Shown in pieces: positions 44,821-53,467 of a stretch of 64,000 bases of DNA (its first letter is position 1; each line of letters begins with the position of its first letter). Source of the DNA: Allomuricauda sp. M10. GTDB taxonomy: Bacteria; Bacteroidota; Bacteroidia; Flavobacteriales; Flavobacteriaceae. The notes below the pieces were generated by a model. The model ran no database searches. It had not been told where the DNA came from and saw only the letters and a list, made by a program, of their open reading frames with translations. The DNA lies in contig NZ_JAJGBN010000005.1 in NCBI RefSeq assembly GCF_020782875.1, forward strand, positions 124,001-188,000. The letters are read 5' to 3'. The translations under genes and the position numbers were made by a program.

Positions 44821-47187
44821 ATGGGGAACAAAGGGACAATTTCAGGCAAAAGGGATTTTAAAAAGAATATTGATTATTGGATGGATACCAAAAATTGGTG
44901 GGCCCCATTGTTGTTCATATTGATCATAAGCCTGGCCGGTGTCGGTTTGATCGGGTTTCAAACATACAATGATGCACCACCTATGACCGGATTCCAGACC
45001 TCGGATGGTACGGTACTGATCAGTAAGGGGAATATAGAGGAAGGTCAAATCGTCTTCCATAAGTATGCCCTTATGGAATATGGCTCATTCTTTGGGGACG
45101 GGGCGCAAAGAGGTCCCGATTTTACTGCAGAGACCCTTCATCAGATAACCATACATGTCAATGAATACTATCAGGAGCAATATAAGGTGGAGCATGGTCG
45201 CCCAGCTGATCCCAATGAACAGAAAGTGATTGCCGAAAAGGTGAAACAAGAGCTCAAGAAGAATGGTTATGACGGTACCGAGGATATCGTGGTATTGAAT
45301 GATGCGTACGTATACGCACTGGAAAAGGTCAGGAATTATTATCTACATGTTTTCATGGGGACCTCCGGTGAAAACGCTTTTCCTTTGAAGAATTATCTCA
45401 CCGATAGATCGGAGATCCTCAATCTTTCCGATTTCTTCTTTTGGGGAGCATGGGTCTGTGTCACCGAAAGACCGGGAAAAAATTTTAGCTATACACATAA
45501 TTGGCCGTATGATCCTGAAGCAGGCAACACCCCAACCTCTCCAGTGGTGCTGTGGAGCGTACTTGGGCTTTTGGCCTTTGTGCTACTTTGTGGTATTGTG
45601 CTGTACTTCATAGGACAGTACAATCAGTTGTCGAACAAATTTTTCAAACCATCGTCCAAAGAATTACTGACCACTGGAAGTGTTCGGGATTTTGTGCCAA
45701 CAAAAACCCAAAAAGCGTCCTATAAATTCTTCTTTGTGGCAATTGTATTGTTTTTTGTACAGGTTTCAAGTGGTTTTGTCACCATCAATGAATTTGTGGA
45801 TTATCTTGGATTTTTTGGTGTTGATCTCTCCGAATCCTTTCCTATTACGGTTTCCAGAAGTTGGCATCTGATGCTTTCTTTATATTGGATATCGACCTGT
45901 TGGATTGCCTCATCCATTTTCATCCTTCCGATTTTGGCCAAAAAAGAGGTGAAATTTCAACTTCAACTGATCAACATACTATTTATTCTTTTGGTTGTCC
46001 TGGTTGCAGGTTCCTTGACAGGTATGGTCTTGGGCCCAATGGGACTTTTGGGGGATTGGTGGCACGCTTTGGGGCATCAAGGATGGGAGTTTGTTGATTT
46101 TGGACAGGCTTTTCAGGTTTTGCTCATGCTTATCTTTGTACTCTGGGGCATTGTGGTCTTCCGCGGAATCAGGCCCGCCTTTGTCAGGGGTATGCCTTGG
46201 AACCTTCCCAATTGGATCATGTATTCCATAATCGGGATTCCCCTGCTGTTTATCTCCGGTTTTGTGGCTAGGCCGGAAACCAATTTTGTTATTGCCGATT
46301 TTTGGAGGTGGATGGTGGTGCATATGTGGGTAGAGGCATTTTTTGAAGTGTTCATTACCGTTATAGTGAGCTATCTCATGGTATTGATGGGACTTGTGAG
46401 TAGGAATGCGGCCATAAGGGTCATTTACTTTGCCACTATCCTATTTTTGGGTACTGGCCTGTTGGGGATTTCACACAATTTCTATTGGAATGCCAAACCA
46501 GTGGCGACAATGGCCTTGGGCAGTATATTTTCCACATTACAATTTGTACCCCTTATTCTCTTGACCGTGGAAGCTTGGCGGTTCAAGAATATGCCCAGAA
46601 TTGCCCTTGAGGGCATCAAACCAAGTGAATTGGGTGATTTCGGGTTCCCCGAGGTGTTTTTGTTTTTGATCGCCGTGAACTTTTGGAACTTCTTTGGGGC
46701 AGGGGTATTGGGAATCATCATCAATTTACCCATCATGAACTACTACGAGCATGGTACCTATCTAACCGTGAACCATGCCCATGCCGCCTTGATGGGAGTA
46801 TATGGGAACATTTCCCTGGCCGCCATGCTATTTGCCACAAAGTTGTTGCTTAAACCCAAAAAATGGAATAAAAAACTGGTAAAAGTTTCGTTTTGGTCCA
46901 TCAATTTGGGTTTGATGCTCATGGTCCTACTGGACCTTCTTCCCGCAGGTACGATCCAATTTAAGGCCGTGGTTGAAAATGGGCTTTGGTTTGCCCGCTC
47001 CGATGCGTTCATTGGTGGAGGGGTGTTTCAATCCCTGACATGGTTACGGGGTATTGGTGCCTGTATATTTCTTTTTGGAGGGGTTGTTCCTTTAATGCTG
47101 TTCATTGTATCAAGGGCAGTATCCCTAAAACGTACGGCACATACCGATAACAGTTTGGCAAAAATAGCAAGACATGATACTATTTAA
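44821..47187 (+). CDS. norZ: Quinol-dependent nitric oxide reductase (qNor)
   Basis: The protein has 788 residues. An N-terminal helix (WWAPLLFILIISLAGVGLIGF) precedes a periplasmic cytochrome-c-like domain without haem-c motif. A 12-helix NorB core follows with haem/FeB histidines in SRSWHLMLSLYW, DWWHALGHQGW, WMVVHMWVEAFFEV and VNHAHAALMGVYG. This architecture marks the single-subunit quinol-oxidising NO reductase, reducing NO to N2O. Its end overlaps queD by 14 bases. Confidence 0.95.
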   Translation: MGNKGTISGKRDFKKNIDYWMDTKNWWAPLLFILIISLAGVGLIGFQTYNDAPPMTGFQTSDGTVLISKGNIEEGQIVFHKYALMEYGSFFGDGAQRGPDFTAETLHQITIHVNEYYQEQYKVEHGRPADPNEQKVIAEKVKQELKKNGYDGTEDIVVLNDAYVYALEKVRNYYLHVFMGTSGENAFPLKNYLTDRSEILNLSDFFFWGAWVCVTERPGKNFSYTHNWPYDPEAGNTPTSPVVLWSVLGLLAFVLLCGIVLYFIGQYNQLSNKFFKPSSKELLTTGSVRDFVPTKTQKASYKFFFVAIVLFFVQVSSGFVTINEFVDYLGFFGVDLSESFPITVSRSWHLMLSLYWISTCWIASSIFILPILAKKEVKFQLQLINILFILLVVLVAGSLTGMVLGPMGLLGDWWHALGHQGWEFVDFGQAFQVLLMLIFVLWGIVVFRGIRPAFVRGMPWNLPNWIMYSIIGIPLLFISGFVARPETNFVIADFWRWMVVHMWVEAFFEVFITVIVSYLMVLMGLVSRNAAIRVIYFATILFLGTGLLGISHNFYWNAKPVATMALGSIFSTLQFVPLILLTVEAWRFKNMPRIALEGIKPSELGDFGFPEVFLFLIAVNFWNFFGAGVLGIIINLPIMNYYEHGTYLTVNHAHAALMGVYGNISLAAMLFATKLLLKPKKWNKKLVKVSFWSINLGLMLMVLLDLLPAGTIQFKAVVENGLWFARSDAFIGGGVFQSLTWLRGIGACIFLFGGVVPLMLFIVSRAVSLKRTAHTDNSLAKIARHDTI

Positions 47188-47530
47188 ACAATTCAAGTTT
47201 GATTCGGCCCATTTTTTACCGAATGTTCCCGAGGGACATAAATGTAGGGGCCTTCATGGCCATACCTACCAGTTGACATTGTATTTTGAAGGGAAAATAG
47301 ATGAAAAACTGGGGTGGATCATGGATTTCTCTGAGATTAAGAGAGCGGTCGACCCGATTATTGAGTGTATTGACCATAAGTTGTTGAATGAGGTAGAGGG
47401 ACTTGAAAACCCTACATGTGAGCTGATTGCAATTTGGTTGTGGGACAAGATCAGGTTAAAGGTTCCACAGCTCAGCAGAATCAAGTTGTTTGAAACCCCT
47501 ACATCGGGTGTCATTTTTGAAGGGGAATAA
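47174..47530 (+). CDS. queD: 6-carboxytetrahydropterin synthase / 6-pyruvoyltetrahydropterin synthase family
   Basis: The protein has 118 residues. Zinc ligands are in FDSAHFLP and GLHGHTYQL, with the catalytic Cys in HKCRGLHGH. The length fits QueD, which makes 6-carboxytetrahydropterin for queuosine or related deazapurines. The unusual point is its 14-base overlap with norZ, which makes the two genes one transcript. Confidence 0.9.
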   Translation: MILFKQFKFDSAHFLPNVPEGHKCRGLHGHTYQLTLYFEGKIDEKLGWIMDFSEIKRAVDPIIECIDHKLLNEVEGLENPTCELIAIWLWDKIRLKVPQLSRIKLFETPTSGVIFEGE

Positions 47531-47571
47531 ATCGTTGTCAAAAATTTGGATATTGAATTTCCCGTCCAAGG

Positions 47572-48024
47572 TCATATTGATAGATCGATTCCCTTTAGGG
47601 AAATGATCGTACCGTTCTGTTCGATTTCCGTTACGAGAACAGCTATGGACTTATCCTTGAAACTGCTGAGGATTTCTTCCTTGAACGGAGAAACGATATG
47701 GTGTACGGGACAGGGGTTTTCATTATTGCACTTGGAAAGTCCCAAAAAACAGTCATCAAATTTGTATTCCCCATCTATACTGGAAACAACCTCCCAAAGC
47801 GTATTTTCCATATTTTTTTGGTCCAAGAAAAAGCCACCTCCCGGGCCCTTACTTGAAGAAACCAATTTGTTCGTGGTCAGTTTGCGGAGCAGCTGCGCCA
47901 AAAATGGTTGTGGTACTTCCAGCTCCTCTGCAATTATTTTTGCACCTAACTTATTGTTTACGTTACCATGGATGGCTAAATAAACTACTGCACGAATTGC
48001 ATATTTGCAAGCATTTGACAACAT
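47572..48024 (-). CDS. Rrf2-family regulator with Fe-S cysteine triad
   Basis: The protein has 150 residues. The winged HTH opens with MLSNACKYAIRAVVYLAIHG and contains KIIAEELEVPQPFLAQLLRKL. A cysteine triad CFLGLSKCNNENPC (C-x6-C-x5-C) is the cluster-binding element of IscR/NsrR-type proteins. The gene lies convergent to queD and divergent from nadA. A palindrome just upstream of its start (48056-48077) suggests autoregulation. It probably senses NO, O2 or Fe-S status. Confidence 0.92.
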   Translation of the reverse strand: MLSNACKYAIRAVVYLAIHGNVNNKLGAKIIAEELEVPQPFLAQLLRKLTTNKLVSSSKGPGGGFFLDQKNMENTLWEVVSSIDGEYKFDDCFLGLSKCNNENPCPVHHIVSPFKEEILSSFKDKSIAVLVTEIEQNGTIISLKGIDLSI

Positions 48025-48055
48025 AGGATTCCCATATTTGAAGTATTCAAAGATA

Positions 48056-48096
48056 ATAAAAAGATAATTTTATCTTTAATTATGATTTTTATCATT
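48056..48096. promoter_or_regulatory. Palindromic operator between rrf2 and nadA (site B3)
   Basis: ATAAAAAGATAATTTTAT (48056-48073) shares 16 of 18 bases with site B1. It overlaps a perfect inverted repeat AAAGATAA-TT-TTATCTTT at 48060-48077. A second palindrome ATGAT-TTTT-ATCAT follows at 48082-48095. The pair lies 32 bases upstream of the Rrf2 start and about 110-150 bases before nadA. Confidence 0.65.
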
Positions 48097-48203
48097 TTTT
48101 GTGACAGTCAACGCATCTAGTTTCGCTCCACCAAATCCCTGCCACAATGTGCCCTTGCCACAAAATTCAGTAAAAAGGGAACGGATCATGAAATAGCTAA
48201 ACT

Positions 48204-49169
48204 ATGAAAGGTGGACAACAAATGAATTTTTTTATGCCAGGAATGGACCTTCAACATGAAATCCTAAGGCTCAAAAAAGAAAAAAATGCCATTATACTTT
48301 CCCATTACTATCAACGTCCAGAAATCCAAGAAGTCGCCGATCATGTCGGAGATAGCTTGGCGCTTTCACAGGCTGCAGCCCAGACCGATGCAGATATCAT
48401 TGTATTTGCAGGAGTGTATTTCATGGCAGAAACGGCCAAGATCTTAAATCCGACAAAAAAGGTATTGTTGCCCGACCTGAATGCAGGTTGTTCGTTGGCT
48501 GATTCCTGTCCGATAGCTGATTTTGAACCCTTTGTGAAGGCCCATCCGGAACATTTTGTAGTGACCTATATCAACTGCTCGGCAGAAATCAAGGCCTTGA
48601 GCGACTATGTATGTACTTCGTCCAATGCGTTACAAGTCATTTCGGATATTCCTGAAACCGCTCCCATTATTTTTGCGCCGGATAAAAATTTGGGCAACTA
48701 TTTGATTGGGAAAACAGGTAGGGATATGTTACTTTGGGAGGGCAGTTGTCTTGTCCATGAAGCTTTTTGTATCGATAAATTGCTAGATCTATGCAAGGAA
48801 CATCCTGATGCAATGATCATTGCCCACCCTGAATCGGAGGAACATATTTTAAGGACCGCAAGCTTCATTGGTTCCACCTCTGGCATGATAACCTATGTGA
48901 AACGGCATCCCAATAAAAAATATATAGTTGCCACGGAGGTCGGTATCCTTCATGAAATGCAAAAGGAAGTTCCGGACACCATACTGCTCCCGGCCCCGGT
49001 AGTGGAAGATAACAGTTGTGCCTGCAGTGAATGTGCCTTCATGAAGTCAAACACCCTTCTAAAAACATACCGTTGTCTTAGGGATGAAACCCCCGAAATA
49101 GAAGTTTCACGGGCCATTGCGGAAAAAGCGTGGGTTCCCATTGAGCGAATGTTGAAACTTTCCAAATAG
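48204..49169 (+). CDS. nadA: Quinolinate synthase A
   Basis: The protein has 321 residues with NadA signatures: ILSHYYQRPEIQEVADHVGDS-type N-terminus, AGCSLADSCP with the first cluster cysteines, and CACSECAFM near the C-terminus. Three cysteines bind a [4Fe-4S] cluster. It condenses iminoaspartate with DHAP to quinolinate in NAD synthesis. nadB follows after 7 bases. The Fe-S cluster makes NadA sensitive to NO and oxygen, which may explain the upstream Rrf2-type site. Confidence 0.96.
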   Translation: MKGGQQMNFFMPGMDLQHEILRLKKEKNAIILSHYYQRPEIQEVADHVGDSLALSQAAAQTDADIIVFAGVYFMAETAKILNPTKKVLLPDLNAGCSLADSCPIADFEPFVKAHPEHFVVTYINCSAEIKALSDYVCTSSNALQVISDIPETAPIIFAPDKNLGNYLIGKTGRDMLLWEGSCLVHEAFCIDKLLDLCKEHPDAMIIAHPESEEHILRTASFIGSTSGMITYVKRHPNKKYIVATEVGILHEMQKEVPDTILLPAPVVEDNSCACSECAFMKSNTLLKTYRCLRDETPEIEVSRAIAEKAWVPIERMLKLSK

Positions 49170-49176
49170 GACAGAA

Positions 49177-50751
49177 ATGGTTTCATTGGATTATCTAGTG
49201 ATCGGTTCGGGAATTGCCGGACTTTCCTTTGCCCTTAAGATGGCGCATAAATGTCCAGATCGGACCGTCTTTATCGTTTCCAAGGCCGATGAAGACGAAT
49301 CCAATACCAAATATGCCCAAGGTGGTGTTGCATCCGTTTCTGATTTAGGGGAGGACTCCTATCAAAAGCATATATCCGACACCTTGATCGCGGGAGACGG
49401 TCTTTGTGATGCGGCCATAGTGGAGATGGTTGTCAAGGAAGGCCCGGAACGGGTAAGGGAACTGATGTCCTGGGGGGTCCGTTTTGATACGGGCAAGAAT
49501 GGTCGGTTGGCGTTGGGTCGTGAAGGAGGCCATTCGGTGCATCGTATCCTACACCACAAGGACAATACGGGGTATGAGATTGAACAGGCCCTTCTGAATC
49601 AGGTGCGTCAGCGACCCAACATCAGAATTTTTCAACACCATTTTGCCATAGACCTCATTACGGAACACCAACTCCATGGGACCAATCCGGCCCCAACGAC
49701 ATGTTATGGGGCCTATGTACTAGACCAAAAATCCGGTATTGTGGAAACTTTCCGCGCAGAGTACACTGTCTTGGCCACAGGAGGAGTGGGCATGGTCTAT
49801 GGCCACACTACAAATCCTATCATCGCCACTGGCGATGGCATTGCCATGGCGTATCGGGCAGGGGCACGGATCCAGGATATGGAGTTTGTCCAATTTCATC
49901 CCACGGTTCTCTACGATGGTAAGGCAGGCCGGTCATTTTTGATTTCAGAGGCTGTGAGGGGCTTCGGAGCATATTTAAGAAACAAAAAAGGACATAGATT
50001 CATGCCGGACTACGACACTAGGGCTGAACTGGCACCCCGTGATATCGTTTCCCGATGCATTGACCAAGAGTTGAAAAAATTTGGGGACCCTTGCGTTTTT
50101 CTCGATTGTACACACCTTGATATAAAAGCTTTCAAGGCACATTTCCCCAACATTTATGACGAATGCCGGACTAGACATATCACTATTGAAACAGATTGGA
50201 TTCCCATTGTCCCAGCAGCGCATTACCTCTGTGGAGGAATTGTCGTGGATCCAAACGGAAGAACAACCATAAATAACCTATTCGCCTGTGGGGAATGCTC
50301 GCGGACAGGTTTGCATGGCGCCAATAGATTGGCATCCAACTCTTTATTGGAAGCTCTGGTATATGCCCACAATATTTTTGAGTATTTGGAACACCAAGAA
50401 AGATTCCCGGAATCCCTTACCATACCCCAATGGGACGATACGGGAACACGGTTTGCCAAGGAAAACATCCTTATCAAACACAACACGGCCCATTTACAGG
50501 CACTTATGCAAGATTATGTGGGGATTGTACGAAGTACCGACCGTTTGCATAAAGCCATCAAACATCTGGATGTGATATATAGTGAAATTGAGGTACTATA
50601 CCGAACCATGAAAGTGGACGTGGGTATTTGTGAATTGCGAAATATGATCAATGTGGCACATCTTATCATCGGGCAGTGCTTGAAAAGAAAAGAAAATATA
50701 GGTGGGTTCTACAACATTGATCTTGAACCTAAAAAAATAGTCAATACCTAA
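49177..50751 (+). CDS. nadB: L-aspartate oxidase
   Basis: The protein has 524 residues of the succinate dehydrogenase/fumarate reductase flavoprotein family. FAD-binding: DYLVIGSGIAGLSFALKMA. NadB-typical phrases include TKYAQGGVASV, EGGHSVHRI and GANRLASNSLLEALVYAH. It makes iminoaspartate for NadA, and with fumarate as electron acceptor can work without oxygen. It is encoded between nadA and the thioredoxin-like gene. Confidence 0.96.
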   Translation: MVSLDYLVIGSGIAGLSFALKMAHKCPDRTVFIVSKADEDESNTKYAQGGVASVSDLGEDSYQKHISDTLIAGDGLCDAAIVEMVVKEGPERVRELMSWGVRFDTGKNGRLALGREGGHSVHRILHHKDNTGYEIEQALLNQVRQRPNIRIFQHHFAIDLITEHQLHGTNPAPTTCYGAYVLDQKSGIVETFRAEYTVLATGGVGMVYGHTTNPIIATGDGIAMAYRAGARIQDMEFVQFHPTVLYDGKAGRSFLISEAVRGFGAYLRNKKGHRFMPDYDTRAELAPRDIVSRCIDQELKKFGDPCVFLDCTHLDIKAFKAHFPNIYDECRTRHITIETDWIPIVPAAHYLCGGIVVDPNGRTTINNLFACGECSRTGLHGANRLASNSLLEALVYAHNIFEYLEHQERFPESLTIPQWDDTGTRFAKENILIKHNTAHLQALMQDYVGIVRSTDRLHKAIKHLDVIYSEIEVLYRTMKVDVGICELRNMINVAHLIIGQCLKRKENIGGFYNIDLEPKKIVNT

Positions 50752-50767
50752 AAAATACAGACGGCCT

Positions 50768-51376
50768 ATGACAAAGCAGGTACATCATTTGGTTCAAGAA
50801 GGTATCCGCAAGGGGATGGACTACGCCGGGTACATTTCAATGATAAACGACCTTGTCGCTAAAGGTAAAGCGACAGGAACCGAGCAAAGCGAAGAAAGGA
50901 TTGCCAACACAAAATTAAATGCCCATAGATTACGAAGGATCGAAAAAACAATCACCATTCCAGATGAAAGACTTGATGTGTTCCGCAAGCTCCCAGAAAA
51001 GCAAGTTTGGCTGGTATTGCTGGAAAGTTGGTGCTCGGATGGGGCACAGGCCATACCCCTTCTTCATAAGATTGCCAAGGCATCCTCGAAAATTGAACTA
51101 CGATTGGTGTTAAGGGATGAAAATCCACGGCTCATGGACTGTTTTTTGACCAACGGGACCCGTTCCATTCCCAAGCTGATTGTCACCAATAGTGCCGGAA
51201 CGGTAATACAGGAGTGGGGACCAAGGCCGAAAACGGCTTCCAAAATGGTAGCGGAATATAAAGAACGAAACGGAAAAGTGGACGACAACCTCAAAAAGGA
51301 GCTACAGATGTGGTATCATAGGGATAGGGGCAATACCATGTTGGATGAACTTATAGAAATGGTTCATCCCCATTGA
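50768..51376 (+). CDS. Thioredoxin-family protein
   Basis: The protein has 202 residues. The thioredoxin-like fold has VLLESWCSDGAQAIP, in which the second active-site cysteine is missing, and a cis-Pro segment RSIPKLIV. The family is common in Bacteroidota. The last 60 residues add a helical tail. It begins 16 bases after nadB and is likely in the same operon. Its role may be monothiol redox or peroxide handling. Confidence 0.82.
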   Translation: MTKQVHHLVQEGIRKGMDYAGYISMINDLVAKGKATGTEQSEERIANTKLNAHRLRRIEKTITIPDERLDVFRKLPEKQVWLVLLESWCSDGAQAIPLLHKIAKASSKIELRLVLRDENPRLMDCFLTNGTRSIPKLIVTNSAGTVIQEWGPRPKTASKMVAEYKERNGKVDDNLKKELQMWYHRDRGNTMLDELIEMVHPH

Positions 51377-51493
51377 TATGGGTTTCTTGGTTTAGGAAAA
51401 TATAATATCCACCCCTCCATAAAAGAAGGTAAGAGGTTTCACCCAGACCATGTTCATGGACTGAAAAGCTCATGTGATAGTGAGGTGGTGTCC

Positions 51494-53302
51494 CTATTGG
51501 GCGTTGATGGTTTTCAAATCATGGATCTCAACCGAGAAATTGTCCAGAACGGTCCTGAAACGATCCAAGGCCCTTACCATTTGGGAGTTGTCCAAAAAGG
51601 CTTTGCTGATATTCCCCAACAGGGTCTGATAGTAGGATATCCCATCGTTTAAGTTGTTGGTGAAAGTGGTTAGATACGCCAATTGCCTCGGGGTTGTGGA
51701 ACCTCTGGTTTCTTCGATCTTGATTTTGAGATAATCAATATAAATAGTAAGCTCCTTGATGAACATATTCGGCCGATCTGTACGTTCGATCAAATTGGAT
51801 GTGCCATAAATATGTTGAGTCATTTCCCTAAGACCTGTGATTTTCGAAAAGTAAGCCATGTTGGGTCCGGGACAAATGGAAACACCTTTTCCTTCGGCCT
51901 TGGTGTCCAATCCATATTTTAATAACGCTGCGGTTCCCAATCCCACACAGGCACAGGATTTCTCAACAATTTTGTCATATGCCTCTTGATGTTTTTCCGG
52001 AGTAAGGTTCATGCCGTCCAACGCTTTTAATTTCAAATGTTGGTATTGTCGCGACGCTGTACAAATGCCTTCATTGGTGAATTCTTTGTTCATGGCAACA
52101 TATTTTTTTGGACAGGCACTTCCTGGCCTACCTTTTTCAATGTTGACCCTCTTTTCCAAATCTTTTGTATTTCCTTTCAGACTATTAAAAGGGACACCCA
52201 AGGGCGAGATATTGCTCAGATAAAGATCCTGTTCTTTGGCCTTGGACAATTTTTCCATTGTGGAGTCATCAACCGTGGTGACTTCGGGCACCAACAGGAA
52301 CGGGGTTCCCCAACCTACGGAATCCAATTTATAGTGCTCCAATAGAAAATTGTGTTCTTCCGCTGTCCCCACCCCACCTTGTGCCGAGATTTTGATGGGT
52401 AGGGGAGATTGGGGGACATAGCGCTTTTTATGCATAAGGGCCTTTGCAAGAATGGAATGGATTTCGGCCACGAGTTCTTTTTTCCGATCTCGGAACTCTG
52501 CCAATATCGGTCCCATCAGATGACCTTCGGTCGCGAAGGCATGCCCACCGCAATTCAATCCTGATTCGATCCTGTATTCCGAGACCCAAAGCCCTTTTTT
52601 GGCCAGGAACTTGCCTTGGATCATGGCCGATCTATAGTCACTCACCTTTAAGATGATTTTCTTTTTAATGAACCCGAAATCGTCGGGATAAAAATCTTCA
52701 AACTCCTCGATGTATCCGTACAATCTAGGGTTCATGCCCGCTGAAAAAACAACCGAAGAGTTCAGATTACTTTCTGCAAAGCCCCTAAGTGCTGCATGGG
52801 CATCATTGTATATCTGGCCCAAAGGAACCTTTTTTCGATAATTCTCCCGATCCAGTTTCGTCATGATGTTCACTTCAATGTTTCCTATGGCAAGATTTGA
52901 ATCAAGAAAATTTTTGGACAACTTCGGATTATGGGTGCCCAGACTTACATTTTCAAACTTCTTCTTAAGCGATGAGGTGTTCGGCAACATATCGAAATAT
53001 TGTTTTAGCCCATCGCTTAAACCGTGTGTGACGTCCTTTAGCTGTTCGAATTTTTTTTCTGCCAGATCCTTGATGAGATTGAGATAAGAACTGATTCTTT
53101 TGGCCCTGAAGTCGATGCTATTTTCAGTGATCTCCTGATAGGGTATTTCAAATCTTTCACAATACATCTTTCGCATTTTTTCCAAAAGAATATCATCTAC
53201 CAGTGAAATCGTCGAATCTATGCCAAAGTGTGCCACTTTCAACGGGGTGTCAATGGTAAATGCTATTCCCATTACAGGTATATGGAATGAATGTGCTGTC
53301 AT
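51494..53302 (-). CDS. Large protein of unknown function, possible TIM-barrel oxidoreductase
   Basis: The protein has 602 residues. A middle segment SAQGGVGTAEEHNFLLEHYK followed by DSVGWGTPFLLVPEVTTVDD and SNISPLGVPF recalls FMN-binding TIM-barrel enzymes of the nitronate monooxygenase/PfaD type. I am not sure of this. Cysteine pairs (SCACVG, GSACPKK, GICTAS) could bind a metal or cluster. No signal peptide is seen. It lies downstream of nrdD-nrdG on the same strand with a 165-base gap, so it may be an anaerobic function. Confidence 0.7.
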   Translation of the reverse strand: MTAHSFHIPVMGIAFTIDTPLKVAHFGIDSTISLVDDILLEKMRKMYCERFEIPYQEITENSIDFRAKRISSYLNLIKDLAEKKFEQLKDVTHGLSDGLKQYFDMLPNTSSLKKKFENVSLGTHNPKLSKNFLDSNLAIGNIEVNIMTKLDRENYRKKVPLGQIYNDAHAALRGFAESNLNSSVVFSAGMNPRLYGYIEEFEDFYPDDFGFIKKKIILKVSDYRSAMIQGKFLAKKGLWVSEYRIESGLNCGGHAFATEGHLMGPILAEFRDRKKELVAEIHSILAKALMHKKRYVPQSPLPIKISAQGGVGTAEEHNFLLEHYKLDSVGWGTPFLLVPEVTTVDDSTMEKLSKAKEQDLYLSNISPLGVPFNSLKGNTKDLEKRVNIEKGRPGSACPKKYVAMNKEFTNEGICTASRQYQHLKLKALDGMNLTPEKHQEAYDKIVEKSCACVGLGTAALLKYGLDTKAEGKGVSICPGPNMAYFSKITGLREMTQHIYGTSNLIERTDRPNMFIKELTIYIDYLKIKIEETRGSTTPRQLAYLTTFTNNLNDGISYYQTLLGNISKAFLDNSQMVRALDRFRTVLDNFSVEIHDLKTINAQ

Positions 53303-53467
53303 ACGTCGTATTTATGTTGATCTTCCAAAGGCCTTGTCCAGTTGATCATATTGAATTCCTATTTTTTTGCGAACCACGCATTCCATGCATGTAAATCGAT
53401 ATGGAAACGGTTCAAAAAGGCATAAATCATATATGGGTCAAGGAACGCTGGCACTATTTGGCGGGGA

